A stretch of DNA of 64,000 nucleotides from Novosphingobium sp. G106 (lineage in GTDB: Bacteria > Pseudomonadota > Alphaproteobacteria > Sphingomonadales > Sphingomonadaceae). The translations under genes and the position numbers were made by a program. The notes beneath the pieces were generated by a model. The model was given only the letters and a program-made list of their open reading frames with translations. It was not told where the DNA came from and searched no databases. The first letter of the stretch is position 1, and each line of letters opens with the position of its first letter. The stretch spans positions 3,038,001 through 3,102,000 of the forward strand of contig NZ_JAHOOZ010000001.1 of assembly GCF_019075875.1 (NCBI RefSeq). The letters run 5' to 3'. Below, one piece after another: positions 46,924 through 56,411 of the stretch.

Positions 46924-48081
46924 TCATTCGATTCCTAGCTGCCTGCGGACCGCGTCTACGACGATGAGAGCAGTGTCATCTTCTCGGGCCCCAGGTGCCT
47001 GCAGCCGATTATGCGTAAAGGCCACCGCGAGCTTTGTCTTGGGATCTGCAAAGCCGATCGAGTTGCCGGCTCCTGGATGACAGATAGCACGGCTGTGTTT
47101 GGCCGCTGCGCAGGGCGGCTGGTCCGAACCCAGCCAAAAACCCGCTATTCCCAGCGGGATCGGCGCCCCGAACATTACTGGATCGGGTTCATCACCGTGA
47201 TGGCGCGGGGTGTTGAACGTGCGCACCAGGTCTTCCGACAGTATCCGGACACCGTCGAGTTCGCCGCCTTGCGCTAACATCGCCCAGAAGCGAGCGCAGT
47301 CCTTCGCCGTGAAAATCCCGCCAACTCCGGCAATTTCGGCGCGCCGCACCTCGGGCAGTTCGAAAACTGAGGGCTTGAGATCGACCTGCGGAGGCATCGA
47401 GGCGACGTAGAGCGGCGGCGCAAATTCCGGAGGTATCTCGGGGCGGCTTTCGATTTGCTTGGCGACCCGGTGGAACTGATCGTCGGGCAAGCCGATCCAG
47501 ATGTCTCGGGCGCCCAGCGGCAGCGAAATTTCTTCGCGAATGAAAGTGCCGATGGAGCGCTTCGCGGGATCCGTGCGGCGTACAATTTCCCCGACTATCC
47601 AACCGAAGGTCATCGACAGGTACAGAGCCTTTTCGCCTGGCGGGGCAAGGGGTGTGAGTGCAGCAATCTGGCTTGTCATCCATTCCCAGTCGCACATCAA
47701 ATGCGGATTCACACCCTCGGGCATCTGGGGAATTCCGGCCCGGTGCGTCAGCACGTCCCGAATGGTGGTCGCCTCCTTGCCGTTTGCCGCGTATTCGGGC
47801 CAATAGTCTCGGACCTCGGCATCATACGAAACGAGGCCGCGATCGACCTGGATGTGGAGCGCGGCCGCTGCGACGGCTTTCGTCACCGAATACATATTGA
47901 ATAATGTGTCACTGCCGACCATTCGACCCGATTCCGGGTCGGCAAGGCCGCCGAAAGTGTCGATCACCAAGTCGCCATCGAGGTAAGCTGCCACCTGTAC
48001 GCCGACCTCGCGCCCCTCGCCAATCAGGCGGGCAATCGTGTCGTCAACGAGTGTCGAGTTGGCGGGAATCGGAACGGTCAT
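46924..48081 (-). CDS. Serine hydrolase, class C beta-lactamase/esterase family
   Basis: The 385-residue protein carries S65-VTK68, the SxxK catalytic motif of class C beta-lactamases and EstB-type esterases, in LFNMYSVTKAV. A Tyr region (YLSMTFGWIVG) and a later HPGAGNSIGFADP follow. No signal peptide is present, which favours a cytoplasmic esterase hydrolysing ester or lactone intermediates over a secreted lactamase. It is convergent with TetR 45811 and appears monocistronic. Confidence 0.88.
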   Translation of the reverse strand: MTVPIPANSTLVDDTIARLIGEGREVGVQVAAYLDGDLVIDTFGGLADPESGRMVGSDTLFNMYSVTKAVAAAALHIQVDRGLVSYDAEVRDYWPEYAANGKEATTIRDVLTHRAGIPQMPEGVNPHLMCDWEWMTSQIAALTPLAPPGEKALYLSMTFGWIVGEIVRRTDPAKRSIGTFIREEISLPLGARDIWIGLPDDQFHRVAKQIESRPEIPPEFAPPLYVASMPPQVDLKPSVFELPEVRRAEIAGVGGIFTAKDCARFWAMLAQGGELDGVRILSEDLVRTFNTPRHHGDEPDPVMFGAPIPLGIAGFWLGSDQPPCAAAKHSRAICHPGAGNSIGFADPKTKLAVAFTHNRLQAPGAREDDTALIVVDAVRRQLGIE

Positions 48082-48537
48082 CCTGGTATCCTATGCGTGA
48101 GGAAAAGACTGGAAAGTCACATGGTTTCGAGATCGAGCACACCAAGTCGCGGCCAGAACCGTCCGACGCTTTCATCATTATGAGAATCGCTCGCCGGGCC
48201 GAGCGCAGAGGGTTCGCACTGACCGAACGGGGAGGAGCAGCGCGTCGCTCGAGACCGGCGAGGCCACCTTTACAATCGCGTTCGCGCCCGAACCAGCGAG
48301 CCCAGCCATCCTCAATCCTCTAAATCCCCGAGGTGTTAGCAAATGCTAACATCCGCACCCCAACGTCTCAAGGCAAATGCACGAAGGCAATCAATCGCAC
48401 CGTCGCATCGCGTAGCGGAGCTGGATCGATCCTGGACCGGGGAGAGATGGATGGCCTCCATAACGATCACCGCGAAGGTTCGATCGGGCGCCGAGCCTTT
48501 ACGGGAGGTCCCGCCGCTGAGGCCGGACGGTTGGCAA
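48082..48537. other. Intergenic region
   Basis: About 455 bp without an intact frame between two leftward genes, the esterase and the enoyl-CoA hydratase. No remnant could be identified. It probably holds the esterase promoter. Confidence 0.35.
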
Positions 48538-49326
48538 TTACAGGGGCCCGAAATCTGGAGAGCGCTTCTCAAAATATGCTGCCAGTCCTTCGCGACAATC
48601 GCTCGATCCGCCGGCTCGGACAATCGACTGCAATTCATTGGCAAGTTGCGTTTCGTAGCTGGTTTCAAATGATGTGCGCAGGAGCGATCGCGCGGCGCCG
48701 AGGGCCGCCGTTGCGGCCTTGGCAAGATTGCAAGCTACCAGCTCTCCTTCGCTGGCCAGCGTGCCATCCGCGACGACACGCGTCACTAGCCCAATAGCCT
48801 CCGCCTCCGCGGATTTTATGCGGCGATCGGTAAGGATGATTTCCTGCGCTTTGCGCAGACCTACGAGGCGCGGGAGCCACCAACTCATTCCGCCATCCGG
48901 AGTCAGCCCGAGCCCGCCATAAGCTGCGGTAAAATGGGCGGAGGCTGAGGAGAGCACCACATCGCCCATGATCGCCAAGCTGAGCCCGGCACCGGCGGCA
49001 GGTCCGTTGACCAGGACAAGCAGCGGCTTGGGCATGCGCGCCAGCGCGGCCAAGGCAGCGTGTAAAGTACCCGCGAGATCGCTCAATAGCGCATCGACGT
49101 TGTCGCTCGAGCTTCGGAACAGATCGACGTCGCCACCGGCACAGAAAAGCCGGCCTGCGCCCGTAAGCACTACACAGCGAATGGATGCGTCGGTCAGGCA
49201 GCGAGTCGCTACCTCGAACAACGCCCGCGCCATCGACAAATCGATCGCGTTGCCGACCTCCGGGCGGTTTAACGTGATCCGCGCAAGATCGCCGGCGACA
49301 TCGAACAGGACCGGCGCTTCGCTCAC
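48538..49326 (-). CDS. Enoyl-CoA hydratase/isomerase family protein
   Basis: The 262-residue crotonase-fold protein has LFCAGGDVDLF, LLVLVNGPAAGAGLSLAIMGD (oxyanion-hole region), and AYGGLGLTPDGGMSWWLPRLVG. The GTG start at 49324-49326 follows ggagg by seven bases. It overlaps the stop of the upstream phosphotransferase (GTGA), so translation is coupled. It is the third gene of the ACAD/APH/ECH operon and would hydrate the enoyl-CoA those enzymes produce. Confidence 0.9.
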   Translation of the reverse strand: MSEAPVLFDVAGDLARITLNRPEVGNAIDLSMARALFEVATRCLTDASIRCVVLTGAGRLFCAGGDVDLFRSSSDNVDALLSDLAGTLHAALAALARMPKPLLVLVNGPAAGAGLSLAIMGDVVLSSASAHFTAAYGGLGLTPDGGMSWWLPRLVGLRKAQEIILTDRRIKSAEAEAIGLVTRVVADGTLASEGELVACNLAKAATAALGAARSLLRTSFETSYETQLANELQSIVRAGGSSDCREGLAAYFEKRSPDFGPL

Positions 49327-50393
49327 TTGCAAGCCTCCATGCTCTCCACAGCGAGTGAGATTAGCTTGGGCAGCTTGTTCGCGCGTTCCATAGCGTGGGC
49401 AGACGCCGCCGTCCCGCGGATTGCCCGGCCCTTGATGCCATGGAAGATCGCGGCCATCCGGAAGAAGCCAAACGCAATGAAAAAGGCATAGTCGCGGTCG
49501 GAGATCGGCGCCCGGCCGGCATTCCGAGCATAAGCAGCGCGATAGGCATCTTCGTTTGGAATATTGAGATCCGCAAGATCGGCGCCTGCCAGACCAGCAA
49601 CTATGTCCGGCGGCATGCGATACATCATCGCATGGTTCGCGAAGTCGGCCAGCGGATGGCCAAGCGTCGACAGTTCCCAGTCTAGAACTGCCAGAACGCG
49701 GGGTTCGGACGGATGGAAGATCATGTTATCGCAGCGGTAGTCACCGTGGACGATCGCCGTCTCATCGCCAGCGGGGATTGCCGTCGGCAGCCAGGCGATA
49801 AGTCGGTCCATCCCGGGATCGCGGCCAGCGTCCTGGTCCTCAAGATACTGCTTCGACCAACGTGCTATCTGCCGATCGAAATAGTTGCCCGGCCTGCCAT
49901 AGTCCCCGAGGCCGATCCCGGCCGGATCGATACTATGAAGTTGGGCGATGGTCTGGTTCATCGCCTCGAAGTAGGACGGGCGATCCTCCCGCGGTACGCC
50001 CGGAAAGGTTGCATCCCAAAAGTTGCGACCTTCCACCATCTCCATGACGTAGAACCAGCTGCCGATGATGCCATCGTCCGTACACAATCCATAGACATGT
50101 GCGACGGGAAACCCCGTCTTGCCTAAGGCCGCGATGACCCGCGCCTCCCGCTCGACCGCATGGGCCCCCTTCAGCACTGGACCCGGCGGCTTGCGGCGAA
50201 GCACATATGATCGATCAGGCGTGATCAACTTGTAGGTCGGGTTGGATTGCCCGCCCTTGAACTGCTCGACCTTGAGCGGCCCGGAGAAATCCAGGATATT
50301 TTCCGCCATCCAGCAGGCCAGCGAGCCCTCGTTGAAGGCATAGCCTTCGCGCACAGCCGTGGTGCCGGAATTCGCCTCTTCGCTCGAGCTCAT
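49323..50393 (-). CDS. APH-type phosphotransferase (ACAD11/LvaA-like)
   Basis: The roughly 356-residue kinase-fold protein has YVLRRKPPGPVL near the ATP-binding Lys, the Brenner motif HGDYRCDN and DWELSTLGHPLADF, as in the APH family and the kinase domains of ACAD10/11. The ATG at 50391-50393 overlaps the upstream acyl-CoA dehydrogenase stop (ATGA). In LvaA/ACAD11 systems such kinases phosphorylate the 4-hydroxyl of a 4-hydroxyacyl-CoA so that an ACAD-like partner can eliminate it. The operon context suggests a related role here. Confidence 0.9.
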   Translation of the reverse strand: MSSSEEANSGTTAVREGYAFNEGSLACWMAENILDFSGPLKVEQFKGGQSNPTYKLITPDRSYVLRRKPPGPVLKGAHAVEREARVIAALGKTGFPVAHVYGLCTDDGIIGSWFYVMEMVEGRNFWDATFPGVPREDRPSYFEAMNQTIAQLHSIDPAGIGLGDYGRPGNYFDRQIARWSKQYLEDQDAGRDPGMDRLIAWLPTAIPAGDETAIVHGDYRCDNMIFHPSEPRVLAVLDWELSTLGHPLADFANHAMMYRMPPDIVAGLAGADLADLNIPNEDAYRAAYARNAGRAPISDRDYAFFIAFGFFRMAAIFHGIKGRAIRGTAASAHAMERANKLPKLISLAVESMEACK

Positions 50394-51578
50394 GACTGGG
50401 CCGCCTTCCAATCGCGCTTGATCTTCTTTGCCAGGCTCCATTTATGAACTTCTGTTGGACCGTCATAAATGCGGAAGGCGCGGATCTCGCGGAAGACCCG
50501 CTCAACGATGGTCTTGTCGGTGACCCCGGTTCCGCCCATTATCTGGACGCAGCGGTCGGCGACGCGCATGAGCGCCTCCGACACCGCAACCTTGGCCATC
50601 GAGCTTTCCACCGTACCCAGCGCTCCGCTGTCCAGCACATCGGCGCACCAGAAGGTCATCAGTTCGGCTTGCCTCAAGTCGATCATGTTCTCGGCAAGCA
50701 TGAAGCCGACGCCTTCATGATCGATCAGCGGCTTGCCGAAGGCCTGGCGGCGGTTTGCATAGTCGGTGGCGATCTCATTCGCCCGAATGCAAGCGCCCAA
50801 CCAACGCATGCAATGAGAAAGCCTCGCGGGGCTGAGACGGATCTGAGCATATTTGAAGCCATCGCCTGCATTGCCGAGCATCTGGTCGGCGGGCACCCGA
50901 AGATCATGGATCTCGACGGTGCAATGCCCGCCCGGCATCGAATTGTCGATGGTATTGGGAACGTGGACGATCCTGATGGCTGGATCGGGAAGATCGACGA
51001 GGAACATGCAAGCCCCCCTCTTCCGCCTTGGCCATTACGATGCCGACCTTGGCGCCGTCTGCACCCGTGATGAAGGCCTTACGTCCGTTGATCACCCAAT
51101 GGTTGCCGTCGAGCCGACAGGTCGTCAACATCATCGAGGGGTCCGAGCCGGCGCCATTGTCTTCGGCAGGCTCGGTCATGAAAAAGGCGGAACGGGCGCG
51201 CCCTTCGACCAGCGGCTTCAGGAATCGTTCTTTGATCGCCGGACTGCCCACGATGCCGAGGAGATACATGTTGCCCTCATCGGGCGCCTGAGTGTTGCAT
51301 GCGTGAGGCCCGAGCGGGGACAATCCGGATGCAATAAGCACCTGCGCGGTTTCGCGCTGGGTCAAATGGCCGCCGCCGGGGAGGACGTGCGGGGTAAGCA
51401 GGCCGGCTTCTCGCGCCTTGTCCTTGAGCGCCATGACCAGATCGTCCGTCGGGGCGCCATGATGGTCGCGGCGGGGATCCTGCTCGTAGGGCACGACGAC
51501 GGTGCGGACGAATGCCTCGACACGCGCCGCGAGCTCCGTTGTACGTTCGGCACCCAGGCCGTTGCTGACCGCACTCAT
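50390..51578 (-). pseudogene. Acyl-CoA dehydrogenase (ACAD10/11-like), frameshifted at a G6 run
   Basis: From ATG 51576-51578 (MSAVSNGLGAERTTELAARV) the frame reads ACAD middle-domain motifs (AFFMTEPAEDNGAGSDP, GRKAFITGAD) to AKAEEGG. The C-terminal domain then continues in the next frame as CMFLVDLPDP to IYDGPTEVHKWSLAKKIKRDW. Reading five Gs instead of six (C6 at 51013-51018 on the plus strand) gives one frame of about 395 residues. It is the first gene of an operon with the APH-type kinase and an ECH. FAD and substrate-pocket regions look intact. A degenerate relative lies at 33162. Confidence 0.85.
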
Positions 51579-51818
51579 CGTGCCGTCGCCCACTCGCTAC
51601 TGACGACGATCGCCAACAGGTTTCCCTGCATTTTCCTCAATCCCATCCTGCGCTCCTAGCTTCACCTTGTGACGACGACTTTCCCGCGGCGCCGAGACTT
51701 GCAGAATCGGTCCGTTCGGGAGGACCCAACCGACCCATGATGACTACCACCATCATTTCTCGAACGCATGTCGGTTTTTTTATACTCGTGAGTAGATTGC
51801 TTATCCTGGAGTTTCTTG

Positions 51819-53681
51819 TCAAGGTGCGAGTGTTAGGAGTTTCACTTGCCCTCGAAGTCCGCGGCCGCCCCCGACTCCCCGTTCCGCAGCCGGGAAGGAC
51901 GTCTCGATGATCGCGCCCGCAAGCGCGAGGCGGTGCTGCGCGCAGCCGTACGCATGTTCAACGAGCGCGGGTTTCACTCGGCTTCGCTCGACGAGGTGGC
52001 AGCGAGCCTCGGGATCAGCAAACCGACGATCTATCATTATCTCGGCAACAAGGAGCAGGTGCTGATCGAGTGCGTGACGCGGGGGCTCGAGCAGCTCAGT
52101 ACCGCCGCGGAGCAGTCCCGCAAGGCACCGGGAACCGGCCTGGACCGGCTGATGACTTTCCTGCGGCGCTATGCCCAGGTCAACATGGACGATTTTGGCC
52201 GTTGCGTCATTCGAACCGGCGACGAAAGTCTTTCTCCCGTGGGCGCCGAGCAGTTTCGTGCGCGAAAGCGCGAAATCGACAGGTCTTTGCGGAAACTGAT
52301 CGAGGACGCGGTCGCGGACGGATCCGCCGCGGACTGCGACGTCAGATTGACAGCCTTCGCCCTCGCCGGCGCGCTTAACGGGCCGGCGCGGTGGTACGAT
52401 CCCGACGGCCCCATGTCGCCCGAAGAAGTAGCGCGCCGTCTGGTGGAACAGCTCGTGACTGGAATTGCGCCGCGTCCAGCCGCGTGATTTGAGCGGTTTG
52501 CGATGCGGGTCAGGCTCGACTCGATTTCTTGGGGCTAACGTGGCTTGCGGACTGGGATTGGCGAACCCTACGCGAGCGTTATCACGCTCTTTTAGGATAC
52601 GCTGGATCAGATCCCCTTGCCGGCTCGTACCGGTCTTGGAATAGATCTGTTTCGAGTAGGATCGCGCAGTGTGCTCGGTGATGCCGAGCTCTCTGGCTGC
52701 ATCCATTAGGGACAGGCCGTTGACCAGCAAGGCAGCGAGCTTGGCTTGCTTCGGTGAAAGATCGAATGCCGCCGCAATGTGCGTCGACGAAATTCTGACG
52801 TCGTGTTTTCCGCCGGAGATATAAACACGCAGCCGTGTTGGGTCTGCATCCGCGGAAGCTCCCCCATTCACGGGTACGATCAGCAAATCGAAACCCGGAT
52901 CACCTCTGATGTAATGGTATTGCGTGCGTTGGGATTGCAAAGCGATATCCAGGGCTTTCTGGAACGATGCATTGTCGGCTCGCGCACGCACCCGGCCATG
53001 TTCGACAAATATATCCGGCGATTGCTTTATGCTGCGCTCGGCAGTTCGGTCCACGCGGAGAACCTGCTGGCGTTCGTCAAGAGCCATGACGCCGAACGAG
53101 AGCATTTCCGCAGCGCGCTGATACTCCGCCTTTTCTGCGTTGGCACGAATCAGCGCGCTCCGGCAAGCCAGCGCGGGCGTCAGATGCGCGGCGAGAAGTT
53201 CGCAGAGCGCCCGCTCTGCCGCACCGAACGGTTCTGCTTGCTCGTTGCGCGTCACCGTGACCCAGACATTGCAGCCGCCGGACTCGACTACCCGGAAAAT
53301 CATGAAATGGGCAAAACCGGCAGGGAGCAGGAAATCGCGACGAAAAGGATCGTCGGCCAGCTCGCGCCCGCCGGCGAGCTCTTCATACTGATAAGCCCGT
53401 CCCGGCTCCATGCAGAAATAATGGATGGGATCAAGCGCCGAGAATTCGCCCAAATAGCGGCTGGTGATCCAGTCGGGCGCCTCGCCGCTGGAAATCTCCA
53501 CTTCTTCGGACGGATGCCCTTCGACCCGTCGGAAGATCAGATTAGCGTAACTCGCGCGAACGGCTTCCCGAAGAAGTGGAACGAAGGTCCCCCAGGGCCG
53601 ATCCTCGATTGCGCCCTGCTGGGCAGCCAGCAGCAGCGGTTGGAGTTCGCGATCCGACACCATCGAAATTCTAGCCACCAT
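51819..53681 (-). CDS. LuxR-type HTH regulator, with an unusual antisense C-terminal extension
   Basis: The N-terminal about 300 residues form a PAS/GAF-like sensor region, followed by a LuxR HTH (about residues 320-372, FDLSPKQAKLAALLVNGLSLMDAARELGITEHTARSY). The family normally ends just after this, near residue 380 (about 52540). Here the frame runs on, antisense to the whole TetR gene, to 51819. A single-base change near 52560-52600 would end the protein at a TAG near 52538, so the tail is probably an artefact. The gene is divergent from the alcohol dehydrogenase operon, 92 bp away, and is its likely activator. Confidence 0.7.
   Translation of the reverse strand: MVARISMVSDRELQPLLLAAQQGAIEDRPWGTFVPLLREAVRASYANLIFRRVEGHPSEEVEISSGEAPDWITSRYLGEFSALDPIHYFCMEPGRAYQYEELAGGRELADDPFRRDFLLPAGFAHFMIFRVVESGGCNVWVTVTRNEQAEPFGAAERALCELLAAHLTPALACRSALIRANAEKAEYQRAAEMLSFGVMALDERQQVLRVDRTAERSIKQSPDIFVEHGRVRARADNASFQKALDIALQSQRTQYHYIRGDPGFDLLIVPVNGGASADADPTRLRVYISGGKHDVRISSTHIAAAFDLSPKQAKLAALLVNGLSLMDAARELGITEHTARSYSKQIYSKTGTSRQGDLIQRILKERDNARVGFANPSPQATLAPRNRVEPDPHRKPLKSRGWTRRNSSHELFHQTARYFFGRHGAVGIVPPRRPVKRAGEGEGCQSDVAVRGGSVRDRVLDQFPQRPVDFALSRTKLLGAHGRKTFVAGSNDATAKIVHVDLGIAPQESHQPVQAGSRCLAGLLRGGTELLEPPRHALDQHLLLVAEIMIDRRFADPEARCHLVERSRVKPALVEHAYGCAQHRLALAGAIIETSFPAAERGVGGGRGLRGQVKLLTLAP
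51846..52487 (+). CDS. TetR/AcrR-family regulator
   Basis: A 213-residue protein with HTH RKREAVLRAAVRMFNERGFHSASLDEVAASLGISKPTIYHYLGNK and a C-terminal domain of usual length. The TTG start at 51846 follows aggag by five bases. It is divergent from the ACAD/APH/ECH operon across about 267 bp and is its probable repressor. A long antisense extension of the LuxR frame runs through this whole gene. Confidence 0.88.
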   Translation: MPSKSAAAPDSPFRSREGRLDDRARKREAVLRAAVRMFNERGFHSASLDEVAASLGISKPTIYHYLGNKEQVLIECVTRGLEQLSTAAEQSRKAPGTGLDRLMTFLRRYAQVNMDDFGRCVIRTGDESLSPVGAEQFRARKREIDRSLRKLIEDAVADGSAADCDVRLTAFALAGALNGPARWYDPDGPMSPEEVARRLVEQLVTGIAPRPAA

Positions 53682-53773
53682 ATGGGTGTATCAATCGCCA
53701 TGCCCCCATGCACCTAATGCCGCCAACGGAGCCGCGAGTCCATGAGACTGCGCGGCATGCCTGGAGAGGTTCA

Positions 53774-54781
53774 ATGAAAGCTGCGGTATTCGATCGACCT
53801 GGCATGCCGATGCAAATTCTCGGCGTCGCCGATCCAGAACCCGGCGAGGGGGAAGTCATTATCAAAGTGGCGCGTTGCGGCGTTTGCGGCACGGATCTGC
53901 ACTTCACCAGCGGGCACGGGTACACTTTCGACGCCGGAACTATCATGGGCCACGAATATGCAGGCGAGATAATAGCGCTCGGCAAAGGCGTCGATGCGTT
54001 GGCGGTTGGCGATCACATTGCAGGCATGCCGGTCATCGGATGTGGCCACTGCGATAACTGCAAGACCGGCATCGACGTACTCTGCACCACCTACTCTTCC
54101 TATGCTGAGGGAATGGCGCAGTTCGCCCGCGTGAGCGCGCGAGGTGCGACGCTGCTGCCGAAGACCCTATCGCTCGCTGACGGGGCCCTGGTCGAACCGC
54201 TCGCTGTCGGTCGCAGGGGCGTTCGCTTGGCAGCCCCTGCCCCGGGAACGAAGGCACTGGTGATTGGTCCCGGTCCGATCGGCCTCGCCAGCATTTTCTG
54301 GCTGTGGCAGGCTGGCGTCCGCAAGATCGCTGTCTTGGCGTCGAGCACGCGGCGTCAGGCGCTGGCCGAAAAAATGGGAGCCTCGCGCTATATCCTCGAA
54401 GGCGACCAAGCCGGGGAGGAAATCGTCCGGGCTCTCGGCGGAACGCCGGACCTGGTCATCGAGTCTGCAGGTGTTCCCGGCGTCCTTGGCCGCGCGGTGG
54501 AGCTTGTGCGGCCGCAGGGCACCATCATCGCGCTCGGACTTTGCGCAACGCCAGAGACCTTTTCATCGGGGGTAGCGCTGATGAAGGACATCACACTGCG
54601 CTTTTCGACGACCTACACGCGCGAGGACTTCGAAGCCTGTGCGGACGCGCTGGCCCGCGACGGCGATCGGGCGACGGCCATGGTGACGGACCGCGTGTCG
54701 CTGGATGACTTCCCGCAAGCCTTCGAGGATTTTCGTGCCGGCAAGATCGTCGGCAAGCTGGTGGTCGATCCATGGGCATGA
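53774..54781 (+). CDS. Zinc-dependent alcohol dehydrogenase (MDR family)
   Basis: The 335-residue protein has catalytic zinc ligands in C38-GTD and GHE (H60-E61), structural zinc cysteines Cys90, 93, 96 and 104, and a Rossmann VIGPGPIGLA near residue 165. It oxidises an alcohol with NAD(P). The start at 53774 follows ggagagg. It is the first gene of a same-strand operon and its stop overlaps the sulfotransferase start region. LuxR 53681 is divergent. Confidence 0.92.
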   Translation: MKAAVFDRPGMPMQILGVADPEPGEGEVIIKVARCGVCGTDLHFTSGHGYTFDAGTIMGHEYAGEIIALGKGVDALAVGDHIAGMPVIGCGHCDNCKTGIDVLCTTYSSYAEGMAQFARVSARGATLLPKTLSLADGALVEPLAVGRRGVRLAAPAPGTKALVIGPGPIGLASIFWLWQAGVRKIAVLASSTRRQALAEKMGASRYILEGDQAGEEIVRALGGTPDLVIESAGVPGVLGRAVELVRPQGTIIALGLCATPETFSSGVALMKDITLRFSTTYTREDFEACADALARDGDRATAMVTDRVSLDDFPQAFEDFRAGKIVGKLVVDPWA

Positions 54782-55896
54782 GTATTGACGATAAGATCCA
54801 CGCATTGCACGAGGCGGCGGTCAAGAAGACCGGCTACACCGATTTCGGTGACGACGATTATTGCGAGGGACTGCAACGCTTCCTGGCGGCGATTTCAAAA
54901 GTTTCGACGAATGCGGAACTACAAGGAGCGGTTGCTGAGCAAAATGCCACTGCCTTGCTGGCCAGCAGGCTGATCACGCAAAAAAGCTGGAACGACAATC
55001 CAGCCTGGCGCGACCGCTCGGTCGTCCGGCCTATGATCGTGATGGGCATTCCGCGCAGCGGCACGACGGCGCTTCATCACCTGCTGAGTCTCGACCCTCA
55101 GTTTCAGGGGATCGAACACTGGCTGATCTGGGGCCCGATGGCACGCCCCCCGCGCGAGCAATGGGCGCTGGAGCCGCTTTACAAGTCGACCGTCCAAAGG
55201 ATCGCCGACTGGCGCGCAGCGTCGCCGGAGACGGTAGACGCACATGCCATGGAAGCGGACGATTACGACGAATGTTTGACGCTGATGGCGCAGACGTTCC
55301 AATCCAACTTTCTGACATCGACACACGACATCCCGGATTACGACGCCTGGTTCCGCAGCCAGGATGAGACAGGGTCCTATTCGCGTTTCCGGGATATCCT
55401 GAAGCTCGTGGGCATTCGGGATGAACGTCCCTGGTTGCTGAAGAATCCCAGTCATACCTTTGGCATCGACGCGATGCTGCGTGTGTTCCCCGATGCCTGC
55501 GTGGTCCAGACCCATAGGCATCCGGTTCAGTCAATTGCGTCATTGGTGAACCTGCTTTGCGGCTATCGCGGCCTGATGGGCATGGAAGGGGTCGACCGCT
55601 CGCTCGTCGAGCGCCGTGAGACCTCATTCTGGTCCCAGGCGATGCGCCGCACGATGGCAGTCGAAGACCGAGAGCCCGGCCGCATCATCAATGTCCTGCA
55701 GCACGAAATTCGCGACGATCCGCTGGGCGTCGTCCGACGTATCTACGAGCGTTCCGGACGAGAACTTTCGGCGGAAGCAGAATCCCGAATGCGCGAATGG
55801 GCGATGAAAAATCCCCCCCCACGCGACATCAAGCCATGTTTACCAACCGGTCGAAAGCGAGCGACATGTCGCCGAAGTCTTCGCTCCCTACATTGA
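54772..55896 (+). CDS. Sulfotransferase-family protein, C-terminus frameshifted at C8
   Basis: The PAPS 5'-phosphosulfate loop MGIPRSGTTALHH is at about residues 91-103, with the 3'-phosphate region at VQTHRHPVQSIASLVNL. The frame shown ends in unrelated basic residues. Reading seven rather than eight Cs at 55813-55820 gives KNPPHATSSH and VAEVFAPYIERYGL, a normal ending with TAG at 55910-55912, just before the next gene. An ATG at 54778 overlaps the ADH stop and could be the real start. It may transfer sulfate or act on a related substrate. Confidence 0.85.
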   Translation: MGMSIDDKIHALHEAAVKKTGYTDFGDDDYCEGLQRFLAAISKVSTNAELQGAVAEQNATALLASRLITQKSWNDNPAWRDRSVVRPMIVMGIPRSGTTALHHLLSLDPQFQGIEHWLIWGPMARPPREQWALEPLYKSTVQRIADWRAASPETVDAHAMEADDYDECLTLMAQTFQSNFLTSTHDIPDYDAWFRSQDETGSYSRFRDILKLVGIRDERPWLLKNPSHTFGIDAMLRVFPDACVVQTHRHPVQSIASLVNLLCGYRGLMGMEGVDRSLVERRETSFWSQAMRRTMAVEDREPGRIINVLQHEIRDDPLGVVRRIYERSGRELSAEAESRMREWAMKNPPPRDIKPCLPTGRKRATCRRSLRSLH

Positions 55897-55916
55897 ACGC
55901 TACGGCCTTTAGGGAA

Positions 55917-56387
55917 ATGCCTCACAATATCTTTTCCAACCATTTCCAGGTTGCCTACGTCGTCGACGACATCGAGCGGGGGATGAACTTCTTTCGCGAC
56001 AATTTCGCAATTGCGAAATGGCATTTCATCGATTCGTCAGGCCCGGATTCGCCCGTCAACGCGATGGCTACGGCATATATCGACAATATCATGGTCGAAT
56101 TGCTTCAACCGTCGGCTTTACCCTCAATCTATAGGAACTGGTTGCAACCCGGCGGGCCTGGCATCCGCTTCCATCATCTGGGCTACCTGGTAAAGACGGA
56201 AGAGGATTGGCAAGCCACGCTAAACACCTTGCGCAATAACGGCTTCGCAGATGCTTATAGCGACGATGTTCCCGACGTTCTGAATTTTATTTATGCCGAT
56301 ACCACGAAAGAACTTGGTCATTACTGCGAATACATTTTTCTGAAGCCCGGTGGGCTCGAAATGTTCGCTCCCGTCCCCCGTAACTGA
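55917..56387 (+). CDS. VOC (glyoxalase/bleomycin resistance) family protein
   Basis: The roughly 156-residue protein starts MPHNIFSNHFQVAYVVDDIERGMNFF and has MVELLQP, FHHLGYLVKTEEDW and a terminal GLEMFAPVPRN, a two-module VOC fold. The His and Glu of the usual metal site are in FHHLGY and the final strand. ATG 55917 lies five bases after the restored sulfotransferase stop (55912). It could be an epimerase, isomerase, lyase or extradiol-like enzyme in the operon. Confidence 0.8.
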   Translation: MPHNIFSNHFQVAYVVDDIERGMNFFRDNFAIAKWHFIDSSGPDSPVNAMATAYIDNIMVELLQPSALPSIYRNWLQPGGPGIRFHHLGYLVKTEEDWQATLNTLRNNGFADAYSDDVPDVLNFIYADTTKELGHYCEYIFLKPGGLEMFAPVPRN

Positions 56388-56411
56388 AATATTCCGCACA
56401 GGAGAGTCACT

